Source: JAAZMA01 sp036720245 (GTDB lineage: Bacteria > Bacillota > Clostridia > Tissierellales > Tepidimicrobiaceae). From it: a DNA stretch of 13,223 bases. The DNA is taken from contig DAIMNI010000062.1 of the NCBI GenBank assembly GCA_036720245.1, positions 1 to 13,223 of the forward strand, read 5' to 3'. Every line of letters begins with the position of its first letter. The first letter of the stretch is position 1. Position numbers and translations under genes: made by a program. Below are positions 5,579-13,041 of the stretch, piece after piece. The notes beneath the pieces are model-generated. The model made no database searches. It had not been told where the DNA came from and worked only from the letters and a program-made list of their open reading frames with translations.

Positions 5579-7009
5579 TTATTCTTCTTCGAGTTTCCTT
5601 TTCACCATTTTATTTACCATTTGAGGATTGGCTTTTCCCTTTGTAGCCTTCATTACTTGCCCTACTAAAAATCCTAAAGCCCTGTCTTTTCCATTTTTAT
5701 AATCTATAATAGATTGTGGGTTTTCAGACAATACTTTAGCTGTAATTTCTTCCAGTTCGCCTGCATCAGATATTTGAATTAATCCCTTTTCCTTAACTAT
5801 TGTTTCTGGAGTTTTTCCTGTTTCAAACATATCTCTTAGAACCTTTTTCCCGATATTATTGCTAATTTTGCCTCCATTAACTAATTTAATTAAATCTGCT
5901 AACTCACTTGGGCCAAATTTTAAATCTTTTATCCCCATTCCAGCATCATTTAATCTTCTTAGCACATCTCCCATAAGCCAATTACTTACTTGATTGGCAT
6001 CTATTGAATATTTTACTGTTTTCTCAAAGAAATCTGCCAGTTCCCTAGACTGAGTTAGTACTTCTGCATCATATTTAGGAATATTATATTCTTTAATAAG
6101 CCTTTTCTTTTTATTATGGGGTAATTCTGGTAAATTATTTTTAATTTCTTCTATCCATTCCTCTTCTATAACGATTGGAAGAAAATCTCCGTCTACTGCA
6201 TATTTAAAATCAGCAGCCTCTCCTTTTCCCCTCATAACTATAGTTTTGTTTTCTACTTCATCCCATCTTCTAGTTTCCTTAACAGTGTTTTTGCCCCCTA
6301 AAAGCAGTTTTCTATGTCTTTCTTCTTCATATTCCATAGCCTTAACTGCTGATCTAAAGGAGTTTAAATTTTTAAGTTCAGTAATATTGGTTTTCTCACC
6401 AGTTTCTGTATCTACTACATTTATATTTACATCACATCTTAGGGAGCCTTCTTCCATTTTGCAATCTGAAACCTCAATATACTCTAAAGTGGATTTTAGA
6501 TTTTCTAAAAATAATCTTGCCTCTTCTGGAGTATTCATATCTGGTTCTGTAACAATCTCTATTAGAGGTACTCCTGCCCTATTATAATCCAATAGAGAAT
6601 CTCCCTCTTCTGTATGAATAGATTTTCCCGTATCTTCCTCTATATGAATTCTAATTAATCTAATGACCTTAGGTCCTTCTTCTAATTCTAATTCAATATA
6701 TCCACCAGAGCATAAAGGCTCTTCATCTTGAGATATTTGATAGCCTTTAACTAAATCGGGATAAAAGTAATTTTTCCTATCCATTTTAGTATTATTGGCT
6801 ATTTTAGAATTAAAAGCAATCCCTGCTTTTATGCCATATTCTAACACTTTTTTATTAAGTACAGGCATGGCTCCTGGAAGTCCTAAACATACTGGACAAG
6901 TATGAGTATTTACATCACCACCAAATTCATTGGTACAGGAACAAAATATTTTAGTATTAGTCATTAATTCTACGTGGATTTCTAAGCCAATTATAGTCTT
7001 ATATTTCAT
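5579..7009 (-). CDS. gatB: Asp-tRNA(Asn)/Glu-tRNA(Gln) amidotransferase subunit B
   Basis: GatB phosphorylates the mischarged Glu- or Asp-tRNA and amidates it with ammonia channelled from GatA. The 476 residues include the N-terminal GLEIHVEL (8-15), four cysteines of the zinc site (C23, C25, C38, C41) and the GatB signature DYNRAGVPLIEIVT (141-154). A C-terminal YqeY-like tRNA-binding tail (~330-476) ends in KANPQMVNKMVKRKL. Odd: the segment usually close to DYRYFPEPDL reads DFKYAVDGDF (267-276), so the Phe-Pro and the second Pro are lost. A TTG five codons upstream lies inside the Shine-Dalgarno, so I start at the ATG preceded by GGAGGTG at 6 nt. It overlaps gatA by 11 nt, a sign of coupled translation in the gatCAB operon. 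No clear terminator follows. Confidence 0.95.
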   Translation of the reverse strand: MKYKTIIGLEIHVELMTNTKIFCSCTNEFGGDVNTHTCPVCLGLPGAMPVLNKKVLEYGIKAGIAFNSKIANNTKMDRKNYFYPDLVKGYQISQDEEPLCSGGYIELELEEGPKVIRLIRIHIEEDTGKSIHTEEGDSLLDYNRAGVPLIEIVTEPDMNTPEEARLFLENLKSTLEYIEVSDCKMEEGSLRCDVNINVVDTETGEKTNITELKNLNSFRSAVKAMEYEEERHRKLLLGGKNTVKETRRWDEVENKTIVMRGKGEAADFKYAVDGDFLPIVIEEEWIEEIKNNLPELPHNKKKRLIKEYNIPKYDAEVLTQSRELADFFEKTVKYSIDANQVSNWLMGDVLRRLNDAGMGIKDLKFGPSELADLIKLVNGGKISNNIGKKVLRDMFETGKTPETIVKEKGLIQISDAGELEEITAKVLSENPQSIIDYKNGKDRALGFLVGQVMKATKGKANPQMVNKMVKRKLEEE

Positions 7010-8381
7010 AGTCTTCACCTCCAAAACTTAAACCCTTTTCAAAGGCTAATGCTGCATTTAATAACCTTAATTCTTCAAATTTATCTCCAATTAATTGAAT
7101 TCCTATAGGAAAACCTGATACAAAACCTGCTGGAATTGATATTGCTGGTAATCCACAAAGACTTGCTGGAGTTGTAAATATACTATTAAAATTATTTTCA
7201 CCTAATTTAGGAGCTAATACCTGTGATGTAGGAGATAACACAATATCATATTTTTCATAGACCTTTTTAAAATCCTCTATAATAAGAGTCCTTAATTTTA
7301 ATGCTCTATCATAATATTTCTCTCTATTTCCCTTCATTAAATAATAATTACCCGCTAAAATTCTTTTCTTTACCTCCCAACCAAAGGCCTCTCCTCTAGT
7401 GTTTTTATATAATTCATCTAAAGTATTGTGTTTTTCTGTTCTATGACCATATCTAATCCCATCAAATCTAGATAGATTAGAACTAGCTTCCACATTAGAT
7501 ATAATATTATAAGTAGCCAAAGCATATTTAATATGAGGCATAGATATTTCTTCTATATCAGCCCCAAGTTTTTCATAGATTTTAATTGAATTTTGAATTA
7601 TATCTTTTATTTCCCTATCCATTTCCATATTAAATAGTTCAATTGGTATGGCTATTTTTAATCCCTTAATATTTCCATTTAGCTGTTCTAATAGATTTAT
7701 ATTTTCTTTATTAATTGAAGTGGAATCCTTCTTATCATAGCCAATTATAGTTTCCAATAATAGGGTAGTATCCGCTACATTTCTTCCAATTACACCTATT
7801 TGGTCTAAAGAATTTGCAAAAGCTACTAATCCATATCTAGAAACTAATCCATAGGTAGGTCTAATTCCTACTACGCCACAAAAACTTGCAGGCTGTCTAA
7901 TAGAACCACCTGTATCAGAGCCTAAAGCTAAAGGCAATTCATAAGCGGCAACCCCAGCTGCTGAACCTCCACTAGAACCCCCTGCAGATGAACCCATGGC
8001 AAATTCGTCCATATTATTTTTCCCTATAATAATCCCATCAGCATTTTTAATCTTTTCAATAACTGTAGCATCATAAGGTGGTATAAAGTTTTTTAACATT
8101 TTAGAGCCACAAGTGGTTTTTATATCTTTTGTAACAATATTGTCCTTAATCCCCATGGGAATTCCAGCTAAGGGGCCTAATTTTTCCCCATTTTTTATCT
8201 TTTTATCTATTTTTTCTGCCTTGTCTAAAGCTTCTTCTTTAGCAATAGTAATAAAGGCATTTATATCCTTTTCCTTTTTTTCTATTATTTCTAAATGAGC
8301 CTCTACTATTTCTCTACTTGAAATTTCCCTTGAAATTAATTTTTCTCTCATTTCTATAGCTGTTAATTTAGTAATATCCAA
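6999..8381 (-). CDS. gatA: GatCAB glutaminase subunit A, with two internal gaps
   Basis: Amidase-signature glutaminase that supplies ammonia to GatB for Gln-tRNA/Asn-tRNA formation. From a TTG start it has 460 residues, shorter than the usual ~485. The Ser-cisSer-Lys triad is kept: K79 (GIKDN), S136 (GGSSGGS) and S160 (DTGGSIRQP). Compared with recalled Staphylococcus aureus GatA (K79, S154, S178, Y309, R358, D425), Y291 and R340 are present with an offset of exactly 18. That means 18 residues are missing between MDEFAMG and GGSSGGS. A further 7 are missing before IFTTP, where the glutamine-binding Asp425 position becomes S400. Start: an in-frame ATG lies upstream inside gatC but has no ribosome binding site, whereas GAGGTG stands 6 nt before TTG at 8381 and the protein then begins MDITKLTAIE as expected. 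The reading frame is open throughout, so this is not a simple pseudogene. Confidence 0.9.
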   Translation of the reverse strand: MDITKLTAIEMREKLISREISSREIVEAHLEIIEKKEKDINAFITIAKEEALDKAEKIDKKIKNGEKLGPLAGIPMGIKDNIVTKDIKTTCGSKMLKNFIPPYDATVIEKIKNADGIIIGKNNMDEFAMGSSAGGSSGGSAAGVAAYELPLALGSDTGGSIRQPASFCGVVGIRPTYGLVSRYGLVAFANSLDQIGVIGRNVADTTLLLETIIGYDKKDSTSINKENINLLEQLNGNIKGLKIAIPIELFNMEMDREIKDIIQNSIKIYEKLGADIEEISMPHIKYALATYNIISNVEASSNLSRFDGIRYGHRTEKHNTLDELYKNTRGEAFGWEVKKRILAGNYYLMKGNREKYYDRALKLRTLIIEDFKKVYEKYDIVLSPTSQVLAPKLGENNFNSIFTTPASLCGLPAISIPAGFVSGFPIGIQLIGDKFEELRLLNAALAFEKGLSFGGEDYEI

Positions 8382-8387
8382 ATTTTT

Positions 8388-8393
8388 CACCTC
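8388..8393 (-). promoter_or_regulatory. Ribosome binding site setting the gatA TTG start
   Basis: GAGGTG on the minus strand is 6 nt upstream of TTG at 8379-8381 and just past the gatC stop (8395-8397). The only in-frame ATGs are further upstream within gatC and lack such a site, so TTG is the favoured start. Confidence 0.75.
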
Positions 8394-8394
8394 T

Positions 8395-8661
8395 TTAATC
8401 CAATACATTTGGTAATTTAAAGTATCCATATTTTTCATCTGGTGCATTTTTTATTACTTCTTCCAGTGGAAGAGATTCCCCCACTATATCCTCCCTTAGG
8501 AGATTTTTATTGTTATTAATAAAATAAGTTGGTTCTACATTTTCTAAATCTACCTCTTCTATTATCTTTAGATACTCCAAGGTTTCTGCAAATTCCTTAG
8601 AAAACTTTTCTACTTCTTTTTCATTTAATCCTATTTTTGAAAGTTCCATTATGTGATACAA
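8395..8661 (-). CDS. gatC: GatCAB amidotransferase subunit C
   Basis: Small subunit that wraps GatA and GatB together in the tRNA-dependent amidotransferase. The 88-residue protein has the family pattern YHIMELSKIGL (N-terminal helix), NEKEVEKFSKEFAETLEYL, the VDLENVEPT motif, LREDIV, and the near-constant end NAPDEKYGYFKLPNVLD. The open frame extends six codons further (to a TTG at 8679), but those codons consist of the Shine-Dalgarno AGGAGG itself. The TTG at 8659-8661, 7 nt after it, is the start I choose. The in-frame ATG four codons on is too far from the site (19 nt). It stands 24 nt after ligA and 13 nt before gatA. The family relation is clear despite the short length. Confidence 0.92.
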   Translation of the reverse strand: MYHIMELSKIGLNEKEVEKFSKEFAETLEYLKIIEEVDLENVEPTYFINNNKNLLREDIVGESLPLEEVIKNAPDEKYGYFKLPNVLD

Positions 8662-8668
8662 ATCAAAT

Positions 8669-8674
8669 CCTCCT
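8669..8674 (-). promoter_or_regulatory. Ribosome binding site setting the gatC TTG start
   Basis: A perfect AGGAGG on the minus strand is 7 nt before TTG (8659-8661) and 19 nt before the next ATG. It therefore selects the TTG start and excludes the longer frame that would translate the site itself. Confidence 0.8.
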
Positions 8675-8680
8675 TTCAAT

Positions 8681-8719
8681 AACTTTCATTTAGGGGGACA
8701 GTCCCCCAAAGTGTAAGTT
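8681..8719. repeat. 39-bp GC-centred palindrome over the end of ligA
   Basis: The core GGGGGAC-A-GTCCCCC (8693-8707) is a perfect palindrome of 15 nt. Pairing continues outward so that 16 of 19 positions of the left arm (8681-8699) match the right arm (8701-8719). It covers the ligA stop codon and the last ten ligA codons (TYTLGDCPPK). No T-tract follows on either strand, so it is not a standard terminator. The core shares GGGGAC-purine-GT with the hairpin after the GerMN gene. I judge it a REP-like dispersed element; copy number cannot be seen here. Confidence 0.7.
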
Positions 8720-10686
8720 ATTTTATCTTCATCTATTATTTCTATCCCCAATTCCACTGCTTTATTATACTTTGAACCAGGGTTTTCCCCTACTATTACA
8801 TAGTCGGTGTTTTTACTTACAGAGGATGCTACTTTTCCTCCCATATTTTCTATTATATCTTTTAATTCTTTACGGGTAAAGGCTTCAATAGTTCCTGTAA
8901 TTACTACAGTTTTTCCTGTAAATATAGATTCTTCTGCTATATTTCCCTCATAATGGGGATTAACCCCTTCTGATAATAATTTTTCTATGCCTTTCACTAT
9001 ATGTTCATCATGGAAAAATTCTACTATACTTTCTGCAATTTTAGGCCCTATATCTGGTATGGTCATAAGTTCCTCATATTGTGCATTTCTAATGGCATCT
9101 AAGGATTTAAAATGTTCAGCTAAATCTCCTGCTGTCCTTAGTCCTACATTAGGTATACCTAGGGCATATATAAATCTTGTTAAGCTAGTATCCTTACTTT
9201 GTTCTATGGCATTAAGTAGATTGTTGGTCTTCTTCTCTTTAAAACCTTCTAATTTTATTAAATCCTCATATTTTATTTCATAAATATCTGCAACATCCAT
9301 TAAATCTAATTCTTCAAATAGTTTTTCTGCTGTTTTTTCACTTAAACCTTCTATATTCATAGCATCACGAGAGGAGAAATGAACTATTCTAGAAACCAAT
9401 TGAGGTTTGCAATTTAATGAATTTGGGCAAAATATATGGACTCCATCTTGAATTAATTCAGTATCACATGCTGGACAATGGGTGGGTTTTTTAATTTCTT
9501 CTGTTTCTTCATCTGTATCAACTACCCCCATTATCTCAGGAATTACCTCATTAGATCTACGAATCAACACTCTAGAATTTAATCTAACCTTTTTTCTTTC
9601 TATATCATCATAATTATTTAAAGTGGCACGTCTAACAGTGGCACCTGCAATTTCCACAGCTTCTAATATGGCACTAGGAGTTACTTTCCCAGTTCTACCT
9701 ACATTCCACTGTACCCCTAATAGCTTTGTTGTAGTTTCCTCTGCCTCAAATTTATAGGCTATAGCCCAGCGGGGGAATTTCATAGTATAGCCTAGGGCTT
9801 CCCTAGTTCTCATATGATTTATTTTGATTACAGCTCCATCTGTCAATATATCTTTATTATGCCTTTCCACATCTATTTTTTCTATTTCCTCTATGGCTTC
9901 TTCAATGGAATCACATTTAGCAGCATAATTATAAACTGGAAGTCTATTTTCTTTTAGGAATTCTAGCATTTCTAAATGGGTTTCAAATTCTTTTCCTTCT
10001 ATATATCCTATATTATAGAAATAGGCCACTAGATGCCTTTTTGCTGTAACTTTAGGGTCTAAATTTCTTAAGGCCCCTGCTGCAGCATTTCTAGCATTTT
10101 TTAAGGGTTCTTCTGCTACTTCATTGTATCTTTCTAAGGCTGAAAGGGGCATTAAACCTTCACCTTGGATTTCCATAGTATCTTTATAATTAATTTTTAA
10201 GGGTAGAGTTTTAATAGTTTTAATCTGCGGAAGTATGGCTTCTCCTATGATACCATTTCCCCTAGTAGCCCCTTGGACTAATTCTCCATTTGTATAGGTC
10301 AAATTTATAGTAAGTCCATCAAATTTGTATTCTACTATATATTCTGGTGGGGGCAATTGTTCTCCATGATTATTATTGTATTCTTCGATTAGCCTTCTTA
10401 CCCTATTGTCCCAATTTCTTAGTTCCCCATAATTTTGGCTTTTACCTAAACTCCAAAGTTCACCTAAATGGGTATGCTTTTGAAACTTATCTAGTATTTC
10501 TCCCCCAACCCTTTGAGTAGGTGAATAGGAGTGAACTATCCCAGTTTCCTTTTCTAGTCTTACTAGCTCATCATATATTCTGTCATATTCTTTATCGCTT
10601 AATTTAGGTTCGTCTAATGTATAATAATGATAATTTAAATCATCTATAATCTCTATTAACTCTTCTATTCGCTTTAATTTATCCAT
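8686..10686 (-). CDS. ligA: NAD-dependent DNA ligase LigA
   Basis: Seals nicks in duplex DNA with NAD+ during replication and repair. The 666 residues follow the full bacterial layout. Domain Ia has HYYTLDEPKLSDKEYD (20-35) for NMN/NAD binding. The adenylation domain has nucleophile K121 (EYKFDG), E176 (QGEG), K288 (DGAVIKI) and K312 (AIAYKF). The OB fold has VGRTGKVTP (329-337). A zinc finger uses C404, C407, C420 and C426, followed by helix-hairpin-helix repeats (~440-575) and a BRCT domain (~587-655). RGNG replaces the commoner RGDG, which I recall as usual in Alkaliphilus-like ligases. The C-terminus is odd: the final helix is replaced by TYTLGDCPPK, encoded by a palindromic repeat. The Shine-Dalgarno GAGGTGA overlaps the pcrA stop codon (gap 4 nt), so translation is coupled to pcrA. 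Catalytic residues are intact, so it should be active. Confidence 0.96.
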   Translation of the reverse strand: MDKLKRIEELIEIIDDLNYHYYTLDEPKLSDKEYDRIYDELVRLEKETGIVHSYSPTQRVGGEILDKFQKHTHLGELWSLGKSQNYGELRNWDNRVRRLIEEYNNNHGEQLPPPEYIVEYKFDGLTINLTYTNGELVQGATRGNGIIGEAILPQIKTIKTLPLKINYKDTMEIQGEGLMPLSALERYNEVAEEPLKNARNAAAGALRNLDPKVTAKRHLVAYFYNIGYIEGKEFETHLEMLEFLKENRLPVYNYAAKCDSIEEAIEEIEKIDVERHNKDILTDGAVIKINHMRTREALGYTMKFPRWAIAYKFEAEETTTKLLGVQWNVGRTGKVTPSAILEAVEIAGATVRRATLNNYDDIERKKVRLNSRVLIRRSNEVIPEIMGVVDTDEETEEIKKPTHCPACDTELIQDGVHIFCPNSLNCKPQLVSRIVHFSSRDAMNIEGLSEKTAEKLFEELDLMDVADIYEIKYEDLIKLEGFKEKKTNNLLNAIEQSKDTSLTRFIYALGIPNVGLRTAGDLAEHFKSLDAIRNAQYEELMTIPDIGPKIAESIVEFFHDEHIVKGIEKLLSEGVNPHYEGNIAEESIFTGKTVVITGTIEAFTRKELKDIIENMGGKVASSVSKNTDYVIVGENPGSKYNKAVELGIEIIDEDKITYTLGDCPPK

Positions 10687-10690
10687 AAAA

Positions 10691-12904
10691 TCACCTCACA
10701 ATCTCTATAGGAGCCATAGATACTAAAAGTCTCTTAAGTCCTATATTATCATCAAAAGCTATGGTAATTTCCTGTTCCCCATCATCCCTGTCTTTTATCA
10801 TAACTACCATACCTATGCCCCATTTACTATGTTTTACCTTTGTACCTGCTTTTATATCCCCTTTTTCTACATTGTTCTTTATTTTAGGGGTTTCTCTTCT
10901 CTCCCTATAATCCTTTATTTCAATTAGTTTTGATTTATGGTTTTCTTCATTTACTCTAATAGATTGGGTTTTCCCCTTGTCCCTATTGATGGAAATTAAA
11001 TCCTCTGGCATTTCATCTATAAATCTAGAAGGAAGGCAATAATTTACACTTCCATAAATAGTCCTTACCTTGGCATAGGTAATAAATAAAAGTTTTTCTG
11101 CCCTAGTTATGGCCACATAACAGAGCCTTCTTTCTTCTTCTAATTCTGCCTCGCTTTCCAATGCCCTAGATATAGGGAATAGACCTTCTTCCATGCCTAC
11201 CATAAATACTATAGGAAATTCCAATCCTTTGGCAGAGTGAACTGTTAGCATAGTAACAGAATTATCCACATCTTGAGTTTTATCCACATCTGATAATAAG
11301 GATATTCCAGAAAGAAAATCCTCCAAGTTTCCACCAGGATTATTTACATCGAAATCCACTGCAACAGATAAAAATTCGTTAATATTTTCTAAACGAGTTT
11401 TGGATTCTATGGTGTCTTCTTTTTCTAATTCATGGACATAGCCAGATTCTAATAAAACCAATTCGATAAATTCCCTTATTTCCATATTGTATACCCTATC
11501 CATAAATTTATTTATCATATCGGAAAATTCCTTTAGACTATTTTTAGCTCGCCCACTTAATCCTTCGATATTTTCTACTTGATTAATTGCATCATAGATA
11601 CTAATATCCATTCTATTTGCATAATTTTCTACCTTTTCTATACTTACATTACCTATGCCTCGTCTTGGAACATTTATTATTCTTTTAATGGAAATATCGT
11701 CTACAGGATTTTGAATTACCCTTAAATAAGCAACTATATCTTTGATTTCTCGTCTATCATAGAATTTTAGTCCACCTACTAATTTATAGGGAAAATTTTT
11801 TCTCATAAATATTTCCTCAAAATTTCTAGACTGAGCATTAGTCCTATAGAGAATAGCAAAATCAGAATAATCATAGCCTTCACCTTTTAATTCTTCTATT
11901 TTATTTGCCACAAAATAGGCTTCTTCTTGAGAATCCACCACATTTTCTACTATTACCTGCTCTCCAGTATCATTAGCTGTCCAAAGTTTCTTATTTTTCC
12001 TTTCCCTATTGTTTTTGATTACATGATTGGCTACGTCTAGGATGTTTTGAGTGGAGCGGTAGTTTTGTTCAAGCTTGATTATTTTCGTATTTGGGAAGTC
12101 TCTTTCGAAATTTAATATATTAGATATATCTGCCCCTCTCCATCCGTATATTGATTGATCATCATCTCCCACTACGCATAAATTCTTATGTCTCTGAGAT
12201 AATAACCGTACTAATTCATACTGGATCTTATTTGTATCTTGAAACTCATCTACAAATACATATTGGAATTTCTTTTGATAATAATCTAATGTATCAGGGT
12301 CTGTCCTAAATAATTCTACAGTTTTAAGAATTAAATCATCAAAGTCTAGTGCATTGTTTTCTTTTAACTTTTTTTGATATAAGGCATATAATTCTCCTAC
12401 ATTTCTATTATAAAGGCTACTATAGTTTTCCTTTATATAGGCATCTGGTTCTATCATCTTATCTTTTAGTGAACTTATAGTATTTATAATTACCCTTTCC
12501 TTATAAATATCCTTGTCCAAATCCATTTCCTTTATACATTCTTTCATAAGGGTAATTTGATCATCCCTATCATATATAGAAAAAGATTTGCCATAGCCAA
12601 TTTTGTCTATATTATATCGAAGTATACGAACACAAATAGAGTGAAATGTACCCATCCACATATAATCTGTATTTCCGTCTAGTAAATATTCTACTCTTTC
12701 TTTCATTTCATTGGCAGCTTTATTAGTAAAAGTTATTGCCAAGATATTTCCCGGGAAAATCCCCTTTTCGTCTATTAAATATGCAATTCTATGGGTTAAA
12801 ACTCTAGTCTTACCACTACCTGCCCCTGCTAAAATCAATAAAGGCCCTTCTGTATATAGTACAGCCTCTTTTTGTCTATCATTTAAACCACTTATATAGT
12901 CCAT
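10691..12904 (-). CDS. pcrA: ATP-dependent 3'-5' DNA helicase PcrA/UvrD
   Basis: Superfamily 1 helicase acting in nucleotide excision repair, replication restart and rolling-circle plasmid replication in Firmicutes. The 737 residues show all motifs: Walker A GAGSGKT (27-33), motif Ia ITFTNKAANEM (57-67), motif II VDEFQD (218-223), motif III GDDDQSIYGWRG (246-257), motif IV NYRS (281-284), motif V TVHSAKGLEFPIVF (554-567) and motif VI EERRLCYVAITRAEKLL (590-606). The C-terminal Tudor-like RNA-polymerase-binding module is KAGTKVKHSKWGIGMVV (685-701) onward. A GTG five codons upstream (12919) is in frame but lacks a binding site; the ATG at 12904 follows GGTGA. It is the first gene of the pcrA-ligA-gatCAB unit, a linkage also seen in Bacillus subtilis (pcrA-ligA-yerH-gatCAB). 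Length and motifs are typical. Confidence 0.97.
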   Translation of the reverse strand: MDYISGLNDRQKEAVLYTEGPLLILAGAGSGKTRVLTHRIAYLIDEKGIFPGNILAITFTNKAANEMKERVEYLLDGNTDYMWMGTFHSICVRILRYNIDKIGYGKSFSIYDRDDQITLMKECIKEMDLDKDIYKERVIINTISSLKDKMIEPDAYIKENYSSLYNRNVGELYALYQKKLKENNALDFDDLILKTVELFRTDPDTLDYYQKKFQYVFVDEFQDTNKIQYELVRLLSQRHKNLCVVGDDDQSIYGWRGADISNILNFERDFPNTKIIKLEQNYRSTQNILDVANHVIKNNRERKNKKLWTANDTGEQVIVENVVDSQEEAYFVANKIEELKGEGYDYSDFAILYRTNAQSRNFEEIFMRKNFPYKLVGGLKFYDRREIKDIVAYLRVIQNPVDDISIKRIINVPRRGIGNVSIEKVENYANRMDISIYDAINQVENIEGLSGRAKNSLKEFSDMINKFMDRVYNMEIREFIELVLLESGYVHELEKEDTIESKTRLENINEFLSVAVDFDVNNPGGNLEDFLSGISLLSDVDKTQDVDNSVTMLTVHSAKGLEFPIVFMVGMEEGLFPISRALESEAELEEERRLCYVAITRAEKLLFITYAKVRTIYGSVNYCLPSRFIDEMPEDLISINRDKGKTQSIRVNEENHKSKLIEIKDYRERRETPKIKNNVEKGDIKAGTKVKHSKWGIGMVVMIKDRDDGEQEITIAFDDNIGLKRLLVSMAPIEIVR

Positions 12905-12940
12905 ATTTTCACCATCCACTTAAACATTTGTTTCCTTTTT

Positions 12941-12969
12941 ATTATATAATAATGGGGGAGATTTCTCAA
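12941..12969 (-). promoter_or_regulatory. Sigma-A promoter of the pcrA-ligA-gatCAB operon
   Basis: On the minus strand TTGAGA (12964-12969) and a perfect TATAAT (12941-12946) are 17 nt apart. Transcription would start near 12934, about 30 nt before the pcrA ATG. It lies directly after the terminator of the upstream gene. No other promoter with both boxes is seen before gatB, so all five genes probably share it. Confidence 0.8.
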
Positions 12970-12971
12970 TG

Positions 12972-13001
12972 AAAAAACCTAGTATTAAACTGTGAATACC
13001 A
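12972..13001 (-). terminator. Terminator of the upstream FMN-dehydrogenase-like gene
   Basis: On the minus strand TGGTATT (12995-13001) pairs with AATACTA (12980-12986), a 7-bp stem including one G-T pair, with an 8-nt loop, followed by GGTTTTTT. The stem is AT-rich and so only moderately stable, but the T-run and position 41 nt past the stop codon fit a Rho-independent terminator. Confidence 0.6.
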
Positions 13002-13041
13002 TATTATCTTTTCTAATTTAAAGATTCTTATATCATGAATT

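Noticed and set aside
6999..8381. gatA as a pseudogene because of its internal gaps
   Set aside because: Both gaps are whole codons, the triad residues remain, the ribosome binding site is good and the flanking gatC and gatB genes are intact. Decay would be expected to break the frame.
10241..10275. RGNG in place of RGDG (and SLGK for SLDN/K) in LigA as signs of a defective or second ligase
   Set aside because: The nucleophile Lys, the other catalytic residues and the zinc cysteines are all present. I recall the same variants in Alkaliphilus-like LigA proteins, so this is probably a lineage trait.
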